Assembly (NCBI GenBank): GCA_013400975.1
Contig: WBMZ01008645.1
Coordinates: forward strand, 1-64,000
Source of the DNA: Atrichornis clamosus
Taxonomy: Eukaryota > Chordata > Aves > Passeriformes > Menuridae
DNA length: 64,000 bases
Direction: 5' to 3'
The first letter of the stretch is position 1. Each line of letters begins with the position of its first letter. The notes beneath the pieces are model-generated. The model was not told where the DNA came from. It ran no database searches and saw only the letters and a program-made list of their open reading frames with translations. A program made the translations under genes and the position numbers. Shown piece after piece: positions 19,700 to 33,300 of the stretch.

Positions 19700-22350
19700 A
19701 TAACTGAGCTTCCAAAGGTTGTATGGTCTGGGCTGGGTCCTGTGGGAGCAGCTCAGGGTGTACAAAGGGACTGTATTTACATTTCTTGTGTCTGACAAGG
19801 TGAGGAAGAATTCAGACTCAAAAATTATGGGGGAGAGATGGAACAGCAGGAAGGTGCTTCACGATTCCAAAATGTGAATCATGTGGCTGGTGGAGTATGA
19901 ACTGATCATGGGTTTTAACTGTGGTCCATAGCATTTGGATCCTAGATTTGATCCTTTCAAATCCATAGGTTTGATAGACTGAATACTGCCCTACTGGGGG
20001 AGTTTGTGGCATTTTGAGGGACTTTTGAAGCTCATGGAGACCTGATATTAGTCTATTTTTAAAACACCTTTTAGGAAACAAGGAGCAGCACAATCACCAG
20101 TTGTGAGGAGGATTACGGAAGAAGAAATAAAAAATATGTTTTTCAAATGCATATGACTTATTAATCCACTTTCTCTGAATTTTCCACAAGAGACGAAATC
20201 CTGTTTTACTTAGATACTTTGGGATTTTTTCCCAGTGGCCATTTGTCTCAGAGTTTTCAGTTATGCAGATCAGACACCCAAGAATCCGAGAACATCTTCA
20301 TTTTCCTTTTTGTTCTGAAACAAGAAATATTCTTTATAGTATCTGAGGGAACCTCCAAAGTATGAGAGAGACTTTAGATTATAATTTCTCCTTCGAAGAA
20401 AAACTATTCTTTTATATAAAGGGAAAAAAAGAAAACAAAACAACAAAACATTTGAAGAGTGTTCAATCAAAACAAACTTAGCCTTGAGTGTTGTAGTGAG
20501 GATAGAAATTTCTTCTGCCAGAAATCTTTCTACAGGTAATGCTGTCTTTAAGCATCCTTTATCAAATGTAACAGAAAGTAGAGTAAGGTTCCTACTTGTA
20601 GTATAATTAGCAAATCTTGGAAGAAGAAAGGGAATAAAATATTTTACACATGTTTTTGCAGAGTAGGAAATGGAAAGAAGAAAATAATTCTGGTTGAAAA
20701 AAACTCTAGCCCAGTCTTAATTGTACTTTAAAGAAACGTTGTCGTGTACCTTCCCATAAAGGAACAAGGTGCCATGGTTGGTCAGACCCAAAAAAAAGAC
20801 ACTGAGTTCATTAATTTGAAATGAGAATGAGAATGCCTACAAAGGAGCAGATTAAATTGTTTTCAAGCCTCCTGCTGTGAAACATAAAAGTGCAGGGTTA
20901 CAGACAATTCCTAACTCCTAGAAAAGGAGAAGTGGCTGGTTCACAGGGACAATGGGTAACTGCAGCCAGGGTGCACAGGTTTGGTCCCTGTTCACAGTTG
21001 TCTCAATCTGTAGAGGTGATTTTAGTTGGCAGAGATTACACCCAAAATACCCATGGTGAAGCCTTCCTTTAGTCCAATGGTACAGCACAGCACCTTCCCT
21101 GAAGCAGTCTGTCTCCTGCACCCAGGACATGCTGCACTCGGCAGCACGAGGGATCCCCTGGGATCTCTCCAGCTCGTGCCCTTGCCTAGCCACAAACCAA
21201 CCTTGTGTTCCAGTACAGGCATCATGGTCTCGCCTCTCCCATCTTTTTCACACTCACCTGATCTTCCTGCTCTCACTGCTGGTGGATCTTCAGCACTCCA
21301 GGCCATGGGAAGGAAAGCTGGAAAACTGCTCGACTGGATCCGTCCCTGCAAGGGTTTGGACCCCATTTGAGACAATCCCCAAGGGCCCCGGGACAGGGCT
21401 CCTGTCTGACCACCTGAGAGACAGGACGTCTGTCCCATTAACTAATGAGCGAGTCCAGAATAAAGTCTTGAGTTCCCTCTGCCCACAGGCAGCACAAGAC
21501 TGGACACGGCTGTTCAAGGCACTCCAATATTCCCACTCCCAACTTCCACATTTACTTTTTCCGACTGCACACACAAAATGAATAACAAAATGCACAAAAT
21601 GTCCAAGTAGACTGATGCCTGCAACTCTGTGGCTGCGATAACTGTGGTTAAGCTGAAACCCAGCTCTGTTCTGCAAAACCTACAGCTTCATGTTGCTTTC
21701 TCAACCCATTCTTAGCTGAGGTTCTTCATTTTACACCGTGACCACACTCTATGTTTGTTCTCGCTGATTAAACAGCATGACTAAAATGTATATTGCAAAT
21801 ATCATAATCTGACTGTTCTTTCCTGAAATGGTTCTTCTGTGTACCAAGGGATTTTAAATTAAAATTAAAAAAAAAAAATCCAATGTAGTTGTGTTTGTCC
21901 ACATGTAGCCATATTAACTTAAAAAAGACCAAATATTGATTGGTTAGCACTTATGTTTCCAAAGTTTTTGTGATCTTCCATTTCTCTGCCCCCATGCTAC
22001 TGAGTTTGAATTTCTTCCATACAAGCCTGTGCATAGCAAAGTACAAGTAAATATTTTCAGAATACATCTCTCACCCTCAGGATCCACACTAGATTTTGAT
22101 ATAAAATGTTATTAACTTTAGCTCCCAATACAAAAGGTCTTGATCAATAATTGTTTCTACCTGTCTATCTTATTTCTGTGTATCTTCTAGGACACATTTG
22201 GGCTGCTGCCAATACATTTTGGTTTGTAAGCACATAACAGTGTATCATACACCTCAAATCTATGTGGGTTTATCCTATCTTTTCATTAGGTAGAAGATGG
22301 GGTTTTTTTATCTACATAGATTAGATTAGTTTAAGGTCACCCTGAGAAAA
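19700..22350. other. Non-coding segment, no gene seen
   Basis: AT-rich, apart from a more GC-rich stretch at 21050-21560 where frames of 114-150 codons are open on both strands at once, a sign of composition rather than coding. No recognised repeat. Confidence 0.5.
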
Positions 22351-22360
22351 GAGAGATGAG

Positions 22361-22457
22361 AAAAAGAAAGAAAGAGAAAGAGAAAGAGAAAGAGAAAGAG
22401 AAAGAGAAAGAGAAAGAGAAAGAGAAAGAGAAAGAGAAAGAGAAAGAGAAAGAGAAA
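22361..22457. repeat. (AAAGAG)n polypurine microsatellite, left of gap
   Basis: About 14 near-perfect hexamer units (GAGAAA phase) run directly into the run of N. One strand is purely purine, the other purely pyrimidine. The open frames across it are low-complexity artefacts. Confidence 0.9.
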
Positions 22458-22651
22458 NNNNNNNNNNNNNNNNNNNNNNNNNNNNNNNNNNNNNNNNNNN
22501 NNNNNNNNNNNNNNNNNNNNNNNNNNNNNNNNNNNNNNNNNNNNNNNNNNNNNNNNNNNNNNNNNNNNNNNNNNNNNNNNNNNNNNNNNNNNNNNNNNNN
22601 NNNNNNNNNNNNNNNNNNNNNNNNNNNNNNNNNNNNNNNNNNNNNNNNNNN
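22458..22651. other. Assembly gap of 194 N
   Basis: The sequence is unknown here. The gap is flanked by two different polypurine repeats, so the true length is likely uncertain. Confidence 0.98.
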
Positions 22652-22726
22652 AGAAGAGAAGAGAAGAGAAGAGAAGAGAAGAGAAGAGAAGAGAAGAGAA
22701 GAGAAGAGAAGAGAAGAGAAGAGAAG
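22652..22726. repeat. (AGAAG)15 polypurine microsatellite, right of gap
   Basis: Fifteen perfect pentamer units follow the gap. The unit length (5) differs from the left side (6), so at least one transition between repeat types is hidden in the gap. Confidence 0.9.
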
Positions 22727-22729
22727 GAC

Positions 22730-24760
22730 TTGTTAAAAGTCCTGAACTCGATAAATTTTTATCACCCACGGTGATGCCACCACGTGACAACTCACTCCAG
22801 GGTGCATATTTACCAATAGCTGTGATAAGAAAAACATAACTTTCTGCAGCTCTACTGTGAGTAAATTTAAACAATTCTCCTTTGGTAGTGGAGAAAGAGC
22901 TGTGAGTGAGCAACCACAGGGAAATAAAGCAGGAGCCCCTCTGCCACCTGCACAACTTAAAAGTTTCATCTTGAAAGGACTGGGCAGGAACTTCAAACCA
23001 GGTTAAATCACGCACAAGAGATCAAACATTTTTTAAGTCATAAATTGTATTTCCTGGTATGTGGTACTTTTTGCCATAGCTAAATTTTAGCTAATTTCTG
23101 GGTGAATTACATTTGCCTAGTGTTCTGCATTCAGAACATTAGTGAAACATTAAAAATTCTTCAGGGTAAAATAAGAATCAAAGGAGTTTTTGAATGTTTG
23201 GAAAATAGGATGGAAAAAGAGGAAGTGGTAAAGAAGAAACAGCATCATGCCTGGAGGTAGCAGGGGAGGTAACTCCTCTCCTCTCCACTCTGTTGATAAG
23301 GGAACACTCTCCCTTTCAGTGCTCATTCTCCTCATTTAACATTCGAGGCAACTTTCTGCGACAAAACATAACATGAGACTTTGAGCTCTCCATTGTTGAG
23401 AGTCGCTCTCTGACTCACCAGAAAGGGCAAAGAGCTTCCTCATAAAAATGTTGCTACCAAGACACAAATATCATCAGCTGGCTAATTGGGTGGGAGGGGT
23501 GCAGGGAGCAGGCTCCCACAGAAACCCTGCGATTAGATGAGAGCACGTCTGCTCAGAGGGATGGCATCCACTTCTGTAGCCAGAGTCATTCGCGTCCTGC
23601 GTGAATTTTCAACCTGTAACCTCTAACCCCAGCTTCAATGGATTTAATTGGAACACAGCCCCAAGCAATCATCCGGCATTGATATGTTTTTACAACGATA
23701 TACATTTAAGACCCTCATGCTTGACACCTTGTATTTAAAAGAAGTTCTGGAAAGCACACGATTTCTCTTAGCTTCTCCCTTCTTCATGAGTTACATTGTT
23801 TCACAAGATCTGTGCTAAAGATGGAATTTTGGAGGCAGAGCGAGTGGGAGGCTGTGAACAGTTTATTCAAAAAAAAAAAGCTAATTAGAACTGAAATTAT
23901 TCACCGTTTTGAGTCAAACTTGGCAAATAACTTGGGCTGATTAACACAAAAAAAAAAAAAAAAAGTGGGACATGGGTGACCATTCACAAAACTTGCAAGT
24001 CAAAGAAATCTGTGCCTGCCTTGTCTCAGGGACCAGGAGATCCATCTCACACAGGGATACGTGGGTTCAAGGGTTCCTTCTGCTTGGTTCAGAGCAAGAT
24101 TTGGGGAACGCAGCCTCCCATGTTGCAGGTCTGCCTGACATCAGCAGCAACAAAGATTCATACCTCTTATGAAGAGAAAGTAAAAATGTGTGATATTTTG
24201 AGTTGAAATATTTAACTTGTTGGTCTGAAACAAATGAAAAATTCAAATTTTTAGTTGGGTTGGTTTTTTTTTTTTTCCCTTTTGCATTTACCTTCCTTTT
24301 CAGGGTGAGTCTCCTAATTCCAGCAAGTGGACTTCTCATGGTGGTCTTAAGGGCGATTCATCTCACCTAACTTCAGATCCCTATAATGAACAAAATATCC
24401 TTGGATTTAATCCTCCTGAGATCATTTTTCATCCAAGCTCTCCCATATATCTGCTGTCCAAAAGGATGAGTCCCATGCAGGAGGGTTAATTCCCCCAGGT
24501 GACCATCATTTTTTTTGAGCAGGGGGTGCATTTCCACGGTAGTTTTCTGTATTTGGTTTTGTGAATCCCATCCTTGAGGGAGTCTTTTTTCCCCACCTAA
24601 GACTGCTATTAAAAGCAAGCATAAAACCCTTTCATAATCCTGTATCTTTGCTCTGATACCAAGATACTTTAGAAAACAGACAAATTGGTAACCGGTTATT
24701 CTAGCCATCCTTTTCATTCCATAAATGCAAATTAAAAATACTTATCTGCTGTATAAAGAC
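22730..24760. other. Non-coding segment with A/T homopolymers
   Basis: No gene recognised. Contains A-runs at 23869-23879 (11) and 23948-23964 (17) and a T-run at 24264-24276 (13). No retroposed gene body is recognisable beside the A-runs. Near 24302 TTCCTTTTCAG is followed by GGTGAGTC, an acceptor one base away from a donor. Confidence 0.5.
23948..23964 (+). repeat. Poly(A) run, 17 bases
   Basis: Uninterrupted A17. It could be an A-tail of a decayed retroposed sequence to its left, but nothing recognisable precedes it. Confidence 0.85.
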
Positions 24761-24769
24761 TTGGCATGT

Positions 24770-25030
24770 TTAAATAACTATTATCCTTTAAATATATTCC
24801 AGTGATGTAGGAATCATTATTCTAACAGATAGAATAGGCATTAAATCCACAGGGGAGTCATTACAGGATGGCTATTTCTCTCTGTTTGACCGAAGCAGCA
24901 GTTGTAATGTATTTATTCAGGATTTAGCAAATGGAATTCAATTAGAACTGGAATGGTGTTAAATTGAGTAATTCCTATTGTATTTGTCTGACAGCAGGAG
25001 TGGCATGACCTGGAAAGTTAAAAGGAGCAA
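24770..25030. promoter_or_regulatory. Candidate conserved non-coding element
   Basis: Repeat-free, with AATCATTATTCTAACAG, ATGGAATTCAATTAGAAC and TTAAATTGAGTAATTCC, plus TGACC and E-box-like cores. Enhancer-like texture; not aligned. Confidence 0.25.
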
Positions 25031-25299
25031 CATTCAGCCAGGATCTCTGCGTGCTCCAGCACTTGTTGGCAGAACGTCACTAAACAGGGATATATCCTAA
25101 ACTTCTGAATCACCTGCTTAACACCTGTAGTAAAATATAAGGACCAACAAGCTTCTATGGATGCTATGTGATAGAAATAATCTCATTTATTCATAGTGGC
25201 TGAAGCAGAGCTTAATATTAATTGTATTACAGTTGTGTTTGAATCAAGTGCTCTGATATAATTCAATTCTAGGCAACGAGAAAGATTGAAGTTTTATTT

Positions 25300-28200
25300 T
25301 GTTTCTCTGGAACAGTTTTTAGTAAGGGGCAATGTGATTTTGAGGGATGCATCAAAATATTGTCCTTTTTTTAATGTTGTATGAAGGCATAAGTATTTAG
25401 CTCCTTATTTAACACGTGTGCATCTACACACATAAAATGCAGAAAGCTGCAAGGACACGTGGGATGCACAGGGATGAAAAAGGTCAAGCATAGAATATTC
25501 TGTATATAAAGAGATTAACTGTGATGGGGTATCGGTCAATGTCATAAATCAAGGCAGGTAGGTGCCCTCCCTATCTTTGTAAAACCTCTTCAGCATGAGC
25601 AGATGGGGCTGGGGGGGTTATCCTGTGATTGTCCATGGGGATGCAGCCTGATGCCATCCAACACCAGGCACTGCTGGGTTTGCTTGGCTGTCCCTCATGT
25701 TGAGCATCTCTCACTCACACACAAAAACCGGTCTGGGAGTGACATCTGGCACATGTTGAATGTAAAGGAAAACAGAGAAAAATTGCATGAGAAAGGCGTA
25801 GTAAATTCAAGAGCCTCGTTGAGGAAATTGCCCTGCTAACAATCCACTCAGCAGCTTTAGCCACTGCCTCAGATGCTCCACAGACAGACACAGCACTAAA
25901 ACAGGGATCAGAGTAAAGGACTTTGCACAACTGGATATAAATTTATTTATTTTTAATAGTGGCAAGCAAAACTGTTTTCTTGTTTTGGTCCTGAAACACA
26001 GAATGATGTGACCTCAGATGATGTAAAGAATTGTTCTTTTACTTTTCTCTGATTTCTATGGTTCGGATCTCTCTAGCCTTAAGCACCTGTATGACTTCAC
26101 TCCCATTAGTATTCCCACCAGCTGCCAAACCTCTAATTCAACCAAATACTGAAGCTCATGCTTAAAACTGAGCATGTGCTTTCCTGCTGGTGGCTGAAAG
26201 GGCCTGGGATGTGAGCGAGACTTAAAGGAAATAAAGTGTCAGTGGAATCCCCACCCACGCCCGCCGTGATCCTGACGAGAGGGTTTTGCTGTAATTAGCA
26301 TGCAAGGAACGGATTTTCACAGGAACAGAAGTTGCTCAATCAGGTCAATAGAATTCACAGTTGAATAAAGCTAGATTTTGTTTGTTCTTTTGAAAATGTA
26401 GATGTGATTGGCGATACTAAAAGGCATTTCTGAGAGCGTTTTGGTGAGCAATTTGTAGGGGACCAAATCCAAAGCTCCCATTTCAGAAAATGGGTCTGTT
26501 GTGTCTAATTTAATATATTTGCAATGACTCTGAACCAAAAATCACTTCTGATGAGTATACACTAAATATCTATGATTAAATGCGGAAGTATATCATTAAG
26601 TATAACATTTCTAAAAAGCATTTTACAACTTCAACCTCAATTCAGTGAAAATACGTCCATGGAATTTTAATATATAAAGAATTATACTGTTTAGGAGGAA
26701 GAATTATGCCTTTAGCTGCTCTCTAAAATATTCAGATGTTCAGAAAAGGAGGCAAACATATGATAAAAATCCCACTGGACACCACAGTCCCCTTTGGAGC
26801 ACCGGAAAGCAGATGGTGTCTTTAAAAAACATGACAAGATCGGTCTTACAAAAAACCAGATGCTTTCCATTTTCCAGGAAAGATCACTGGCAAATAATAA
26901 GTTCACACAATAAACTTCTGCTGACTCAAGAAACATATTAAAGAGTTTAGAATAAAGAAAATTTTCTAGAATATTTCAAGAGATAAATAGCCTGAGGCTC
27001 AATAAATTTTTTTTCCACAACTATTATCATCTTCACATCAATCCAGACTTACTTCCAAGATGAAAGATGAAACTGTAAAAGCTCAAGGAGGTGAAAACAT
27101 TGCCTAGAAATTTAGGAAAAGAAAACCATACCTTCCCCAAATCCTTAGTTTAAAGACAAATCTGCAAGTATAGAAGACAAAAAATTGCAAAATATTAAGA
27201 GATACAAATTTGGGTACATAAATAGAGTTTAGTTACTTCTAAATCCATAAGTTTTGGAGCATGGAGCAGTTTCCAGGAGAGCTGCTGGACCTCATGCATG
27301 GCAATCATTCCTGATTTGCAAACATTCACCTGTTTGTAAAATATTGTGTGTGACTCCACATGGAAAGAACAGAACTGCTACTGTATTGTATCTATAGATC
27401 CAACATGACATCCCTTTTTTTCCCAATATCTCCTGAAAAACTAAAACCACACCCTTTTTTTTTTTTTTTTTTTAGGAATGTTCCAGTCTGTGTGGACTTC
27501 ACTAAAGCAAGAAAAAGCTCACAAAACCAAATTCTATAACTAAATTTTAAAAAGGAGAGTGAATTATGAGAGACTATATAAAGTAAATTTTGAAGACATA
27601 AAAGGCATTTCTACATTTCTATTTTTACACACAGAAGGGGAGAAATCATAACTGTGAAAGTCATCTGATCCCGGCAGGCGTGGATTTTCATTTGCTGTTT
27701 CCATGTGCAGCCCTGGGTAATTGGCCAGTGGCGTTGTTGCAGGGGATGAGTATTCCTCAAAAAAGTGAGATGTGGACACAGTACAGAAAATCCCCTGAGC
27801 AAAACACTCCACTGACGTAAGGTGGTGCAGACCCGTTAATTCTGACACAGGAATTACAATATATATAATTTTAAAAGCATCAAAATTCTTACCTCTAAAC
27901 ACCAAAGTGTTCTGACGCGTCACAGGTGGGGTTGTCCTTCTCTTTGTGCCTGTCATGAACGTTCAGCCAATGTCTGAGCACAACATTCCAGGTGGGAAAA
28001 GCAGATGCAAACCCTTTGGGAAGCATTTAGGGGTAGGACACTGGGAGTACTGGATATTGCTGCTGTTCCAGGAGTGACCCTCAGTCTGGGTACCTTTTTT
28101 GGGAGTTTTGAGGGGAGATGTCTACAAGTAGGTCTTGATCTTAGCACACAATGAAAAGAAAGTTCTAAGACAAAAAAAATCCAATTCCCAGTACTTTTAA

Positions 28201-30100
28201 TGTGACCTCAAGGAATTTCTAACTGTTCTATGAGGATAATAATAACAACAATATAATGTTTACAGAGGGTTTATAAAACAAAAACTCCAAATGTGTGTGA
28301 AGAGCTCAGATACTCCAGGAACAGATGCATAGAGATGAACATTTAAAACAGGTGTTTTTCAGGGCCATAGGCAATTCATACAAACACAAACCAATAAAGG
28401 ATAAAAAAAAAAACTCCAACAAAACCATAGAAGAAAAAAGAATGGACTTTTCACAGAAGCTTCCTGAGTGCTACATTCCAGTCCTGCAAAAGTAATTTAA
28501 ACTGAAAATCATTTCCATTGTGAACCTTTCACAGGCCTTTCACACGGCTCGTTTTTGCTTCTTTCACAATTGTTATTCTGCATTTGGCTCATCTTCCCCT
28601 CCCTTCTTTCTTCTAAATCACAGTCAAACTTAGATAATATGAGTTGAAAATAGAGAGATAAAGACTTTCTGCTACATTTTTCTTATTCAGGTTAGAGGAT
28701 AATTCTGTTTACTTGGTTCAGGTAATATTCCAGTTGTATTGCAAGCTGCCGCTGAAGAATGAAAAATTGATTTTTCTTCTTCTAAAGTATAGCCTACATG
28801 AGCACCTATAATCTTTATACATTTACAGTGATTTTAAAAAGAGCCAAATAGAACATAAGCATGTTAAAATCATAAAATATTCTCCAGGCAGTGCTGTCTT
28901 TGGGCTCCTTTAAGCTGTAATGTCTGCAGATGCAGGACCCAAATGCAAGCTCACGTGTACAGGTGGGTGCTGCTCTGCTGGAACGGCTGATGGGGTGGGA
29001 TGGATGCAAACCTCCCCGTTGTGCTCCTGGGCACTCAGTGCCGGCTGCAGCCGTTTTCCCAGGAGGTGCAGACCTTACAGGAGCACAGGGATGTGCAGCT
29101 GTGAGGTGTAACTGTTCTCATTTGTGGTTGCTGTAGTCCCTGGTGGTGTTTTTCTCGAAAGCAGACAACGGGGCAGACACAAGGCTGGTGTTTCTCCTGA
29201 CTCGCTGCTGCACATGGAATCTCAGATGGGAGACGGATTTTTCCTTTCCCAGAGAGCACTGGTTTTCAGATTTGTTAATTTAGGCTTTTTCACCTGATAG
29301 ATCTGAATTTTCCTATTTAAAGAGCTGCTCTCTCTTCATCAGAATGAGGTTTCAGAAATTCAGAGCCAAGAGTGTGAGGTGCTGAGAAAGAAGTGCTAGA
29401 TCTTTCCTTTTACCTCATTGCTTCCCAGTCAACTGAGTTTCAAATTCAGCTTATTAAAACTTGAGTCATGAAAATCACTGACTCTTCGCAAACACAAAGC
29501 TCTGAGTTAACTTTCTATTCACATGTCATGAAGATACTATTTATCAACTTAATTAAAGTGTAGAGAACATCAGACTCTCATTTTTCTTCTTAGCAAGCAG
29601 GTTAAAGAATGTTAAAAATTATATTAACACAATTGGAAAATATGCCATAGTAAAATATGGCAGTGGCGGGGTTGTTTCGTGTGTTACAAACCTGAATGCA
29701 TTTGGAAGACTTTTCCCACGTGGGGCTGTCACTGTGCTGCACGAGGTGGTAGAGCCTGGACAAAACCAGGGTTCTTCCCCTGGCTCTGCATCCTGTCACA
29801 GCACCCACACCCCTGCAGCCCCCGTTCTGCTGGGCAGGGAGAAGTGCCCCAGGCCAGGACAGAGGGGCCTGGGCTGGCAGCAGGGCAGCAAATGCTCCAG
29901 GGCTCGGCTTCGTGGGCAAACTGACCCCTGGAGCCCCCCCAGTGTAATTAGAGCTAGAGCCCCACGAGTCCTCACGTGGAGAATCTCACTGTGCAACCAA
30001 AGTGCCTTTTCTTCGTGCAGCTTCTGTTGCTTTGAAAGGTACAATTATACCCATAAAGTTACACTGATGAATTCCCCCATGTAGACAAGTCCTTACATAA
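25300..30100. other. Non-coding segment, no gene seen
   Basis: AT-rich DNA with a T19 run at 27455-27473. Frames up to 130 codons (27564-27956, minus) have no recognised domain. A GC-richer patch at 28920-29250 and another at 29700-29960 give open frames on both strands, judged compositional. Confidence 0.5.
27455..27473 (-). repeat. Poly(T) run, 19 bases
   Basis: Uninterrupted T19, which would be a poly(A) tail on the minus strand. No retroposed body is recognised to its right. Confidence 0.85.
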
Positions 30101-30109
30101 TGCCAGGCT

Positions 30110-30350
30110 CGTTTGCTTCCCAATCAAATATTACAGCTCTAAACTATCATTGTTTCATTTACTTGTTTGGCATTTACCTTCCTTTTGATGCTGATATTGC
30201 TTGACATATTATTCAGTCAATTGTTAGATAGAACAATTATTCCCCTTAACTGCTATTAGAAATGCCATCTATTTCCTTTTGTTAATTCCTCTGTGTCAAA
30301 GTTATTAACTATCCAATCAGCTAATGTTGTAACTACTGCACATTTCACTG
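30110..30350. promoter_or_regulatory. Candidate conserved non-coding element
   Basis: Dense CCAATCAAATATTAC, TATCATTGTTTCATTTAC, GTCAATTGTTAGATAG, GAACAATTATTCCCC and ATCCAATCAGCTAATG within 240 bases (SOX, CCAAT and homeodomain cores). No simple repeat is present. Among the enhancer-like patches this is one of the densest. Confidence 0.3.
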
Positions 30351-30359
30351 CTGAGTGAT

Positions 30360-33300
30360 CTGTATTTGCACCAAACCCTGGCTCCCTTTCCAGAGGCCAA
30401 TCCTCTTCCCACTGGTCAGGATTCTTTGCATCTTTTTCTTATTCCATGCCCACAGCTAACCAAATTTTAATAATTTGCTAAAGGTATAGATATTATATTA
30501 TCAGAAAGCCTGTTGGCTTTTTTTTTTTTAATGCTATCAAGCATGGATCCAAATGCAGCAGAAAAACCTTCAAACTATATAGAAAAAATTTTGAAGGATT
30601 TGCTTATAAACTACCCGTGAAGATGCACATTGCAACTGGTGACATGAATTGCCTGTGGCAGTGGCTTCCTTTAGTTCCCACTTGTTTCAGCAAATAAAGA
30701 TGGTAATGTAAAAATCAGAGCTTGAATGTGCAATCTCTGGACTTTGTAAGCCAGTTTTTGTTTGTGTCACTATTACAGTATTCTGAATATTGTAAAAGGT
30801 AGATTGTTGCAAAAGGTGTGAGAGCATTGAACAATCCATGAATTTTAACCACAAAGTGAATACCCTGCAAAGTAAAGCAAAAATGAAAGAAAAAAATCCA
30901 AGTTTATGAAATAATTCAGACATTAATGCAATCTTAGTTACCTAGAATAAGCTTTGGAACAGTTTCTCAATTTAACCAAAGTGTTTGTGTGCTCACCAGT
31001 CATTAGTCCACGTGCAACAGCTGATTTGACGAATCTGAAATATTCCTAGCAAAACCACAAAACTACCTTAATCTAACATTAAATGTCTGCTGTCCCAAAA
31101 GCCAAGTTCCTTGCTGAGTTCCCAGGGAGCAAAGCAGTTTCCCTGAGAAGCCACGGATGGCTCAGGCTGCTCTTTCCATGGCTGGGAGGAGAAGAGGCCA
31201 AGCCACAGCTGCTCAAACATCCCCTTCACACCGACTGGACGTGCTGGGAAGCTCCCTGAGAGGAGCTGCTGCCTGAGGCTTGCCCGTCCAATCTTACAGC
31301 AAGGTGAGCTAATGGAGAGGAGCACAGAAAAAAAATTACCCTGCAAACCCTGAGGTGTTCCCCAAACATAATTTGATGGGATTTCCCAGGGACTGCTGAA
31401 CCTGTTCTGCTCTCTGGGCTGATCCACAGTAAGAGCATTATAAACCCTGCATTAACAGAAGTGACAATTCAATCTCTTTTGAAATCAGATGTCAAGAAGA
31501 AACTTCATCATGACAATGCAAAGAGACAGTGATGGACAGCCAGGTATTTATTAGGTTTTGCTACCAAAATCTTGTACTCTGGGTCTCAAAAGGTGTCTCC
31601 GTTACCCGGCAAAGGTAACTCTACCTTTCGGGAAGCCCAGCTCTGTGTGACCTGACCTTCCCTGTCCCTAACTGGATCATTCAATATAAAGAAATGCTGT
31701 AATCATTTTACAACTTCAGCAAGGTGAGAAGTAACATCTCATGATTTACTGTCTCCCTTAGCAGTGAGGCATAACACAAGTGCCATCCATCTCTGGCATA
31801 GAGACTGTAATATTTGCCCCAGCATGGATATAAATTCATGACCTTCTCTATACATTAAATATTAGGAGTTCTTGAGTGTTACTGCACTTTGTCAAAATAA
31901 AATCAACTCCCCATAGAAAAGGGACATCGTAAATTTATATAAAATTAAAATTGCTCAACAACTTTGCCAAATTGGGATACAGTGACCAAAAAACTGTTTC
32001 TCATGGAGACAAAAAGACAAAATAATAGCCCTGTTGCATTCAAAGCACTAATACAATCAAGCAATAACTGCTACTATTAATGTGACTTGTCAGGTGTTCT
32101 TCTAAAGCTTGTCAGAAAACCTGTGACAGGTTTTGTTGTGACTTTATTTAACACCTTAGTCACTCACTCTGTCATGATTTGCTTCTTACTTGTTACTGTA
32201 GGTGTTCCAATCTCTTGCACTTTGATGTTTCAAAAACTTTGCCAGCAATATATTGGATTTGTCAACCAATTCTAAACTTGTCAAGTTTCTGACCATAACT
32301 TAAACCTGCTTTTCCTACCTCAATAGCAAAACCCAAGGAAACAGAAAAAAGCAACAATTCCAAACTCAAACCCATCTCCAAAATGCAGCCATTGGATTCT
32401 GGGCAGCCTGGGGTAAACTCACTGCCCGCTCAGCACTCGTGGCCAGCTCCCCTTTGGACATCCTTGGACAGGGGCTGGGTTGCAGCACAGGGTACAGCAG
32501 TTCATTCCCCCTCTGAGGGGTGTGAGCAAGGCTGGTTTGTGCAAAAGAAAGCAAAGAGGGGATTTAGTCCTCCACAGGTGTTGATCCCTTCCTCTCATTT
32601 TCTCCATCTTCACTCGAGCAATTTGAACAGAGCATCTCCCATACTCCCTCATCAGGAGGGTACTGTTCCAGGAGAGAACAAGGTTCCATTTGAAAGGCAA
32701 AAATGTCCTAGAATACCCTAAACCCATGTTAGACTTGGCACTTTCTGAGTGCCATGAACTGAGCCATTTTTTGGGGGGGAACCAGGTGATCTGAAAATAT
32801 TCCACAGACCACATCCTACATTTCAAATGTCATGAAGAAAGAGCAAAGTAGAGGAGCAATTTGTCATTTATTCTCAGGTGGAGGGCACCTGGTCCAGGAC
32901 TCTGTAGGAATCCCAGGGCATGGATTACAGGGCTTTTCTACTGGAATACAATTTCACAAATGTCTTTGTGTTAAACAGAGTAATTAGTGCATTGGGAGCC
33001 CCAGCTCAGAGGCATTTCCTGTGCTGGGGGACAAGTGCCTCTATTAGTGTATCTTACCTCTAAAATCCAGCGTCATCCAGGGCTGATGCCAACAGCTCTA
33101 GTCAGAGACCTTTCTCCTGAGGACCCTTCTCCATTCCTTTTTTCTTGTCCAATGAAGATATTACTCCTTGGGTACTAATTATACATCAGTGAGATCTAAA
33201 TTATCTTCTTTTTCTGCAGATGACAGAGAAAACTGGACTCTGCACCCCACAATCCACAATACTGCACATTCTCTATGCAGCTCTTTTTTTTTTTTTCCAG

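Noticed and set aside
22326..23015. 229-codon minus-strand frame and 126-codon plus-strand frame across the gap
   Set aside because: Both are translations of polypurine microsatellites and N, with no independent coding content.
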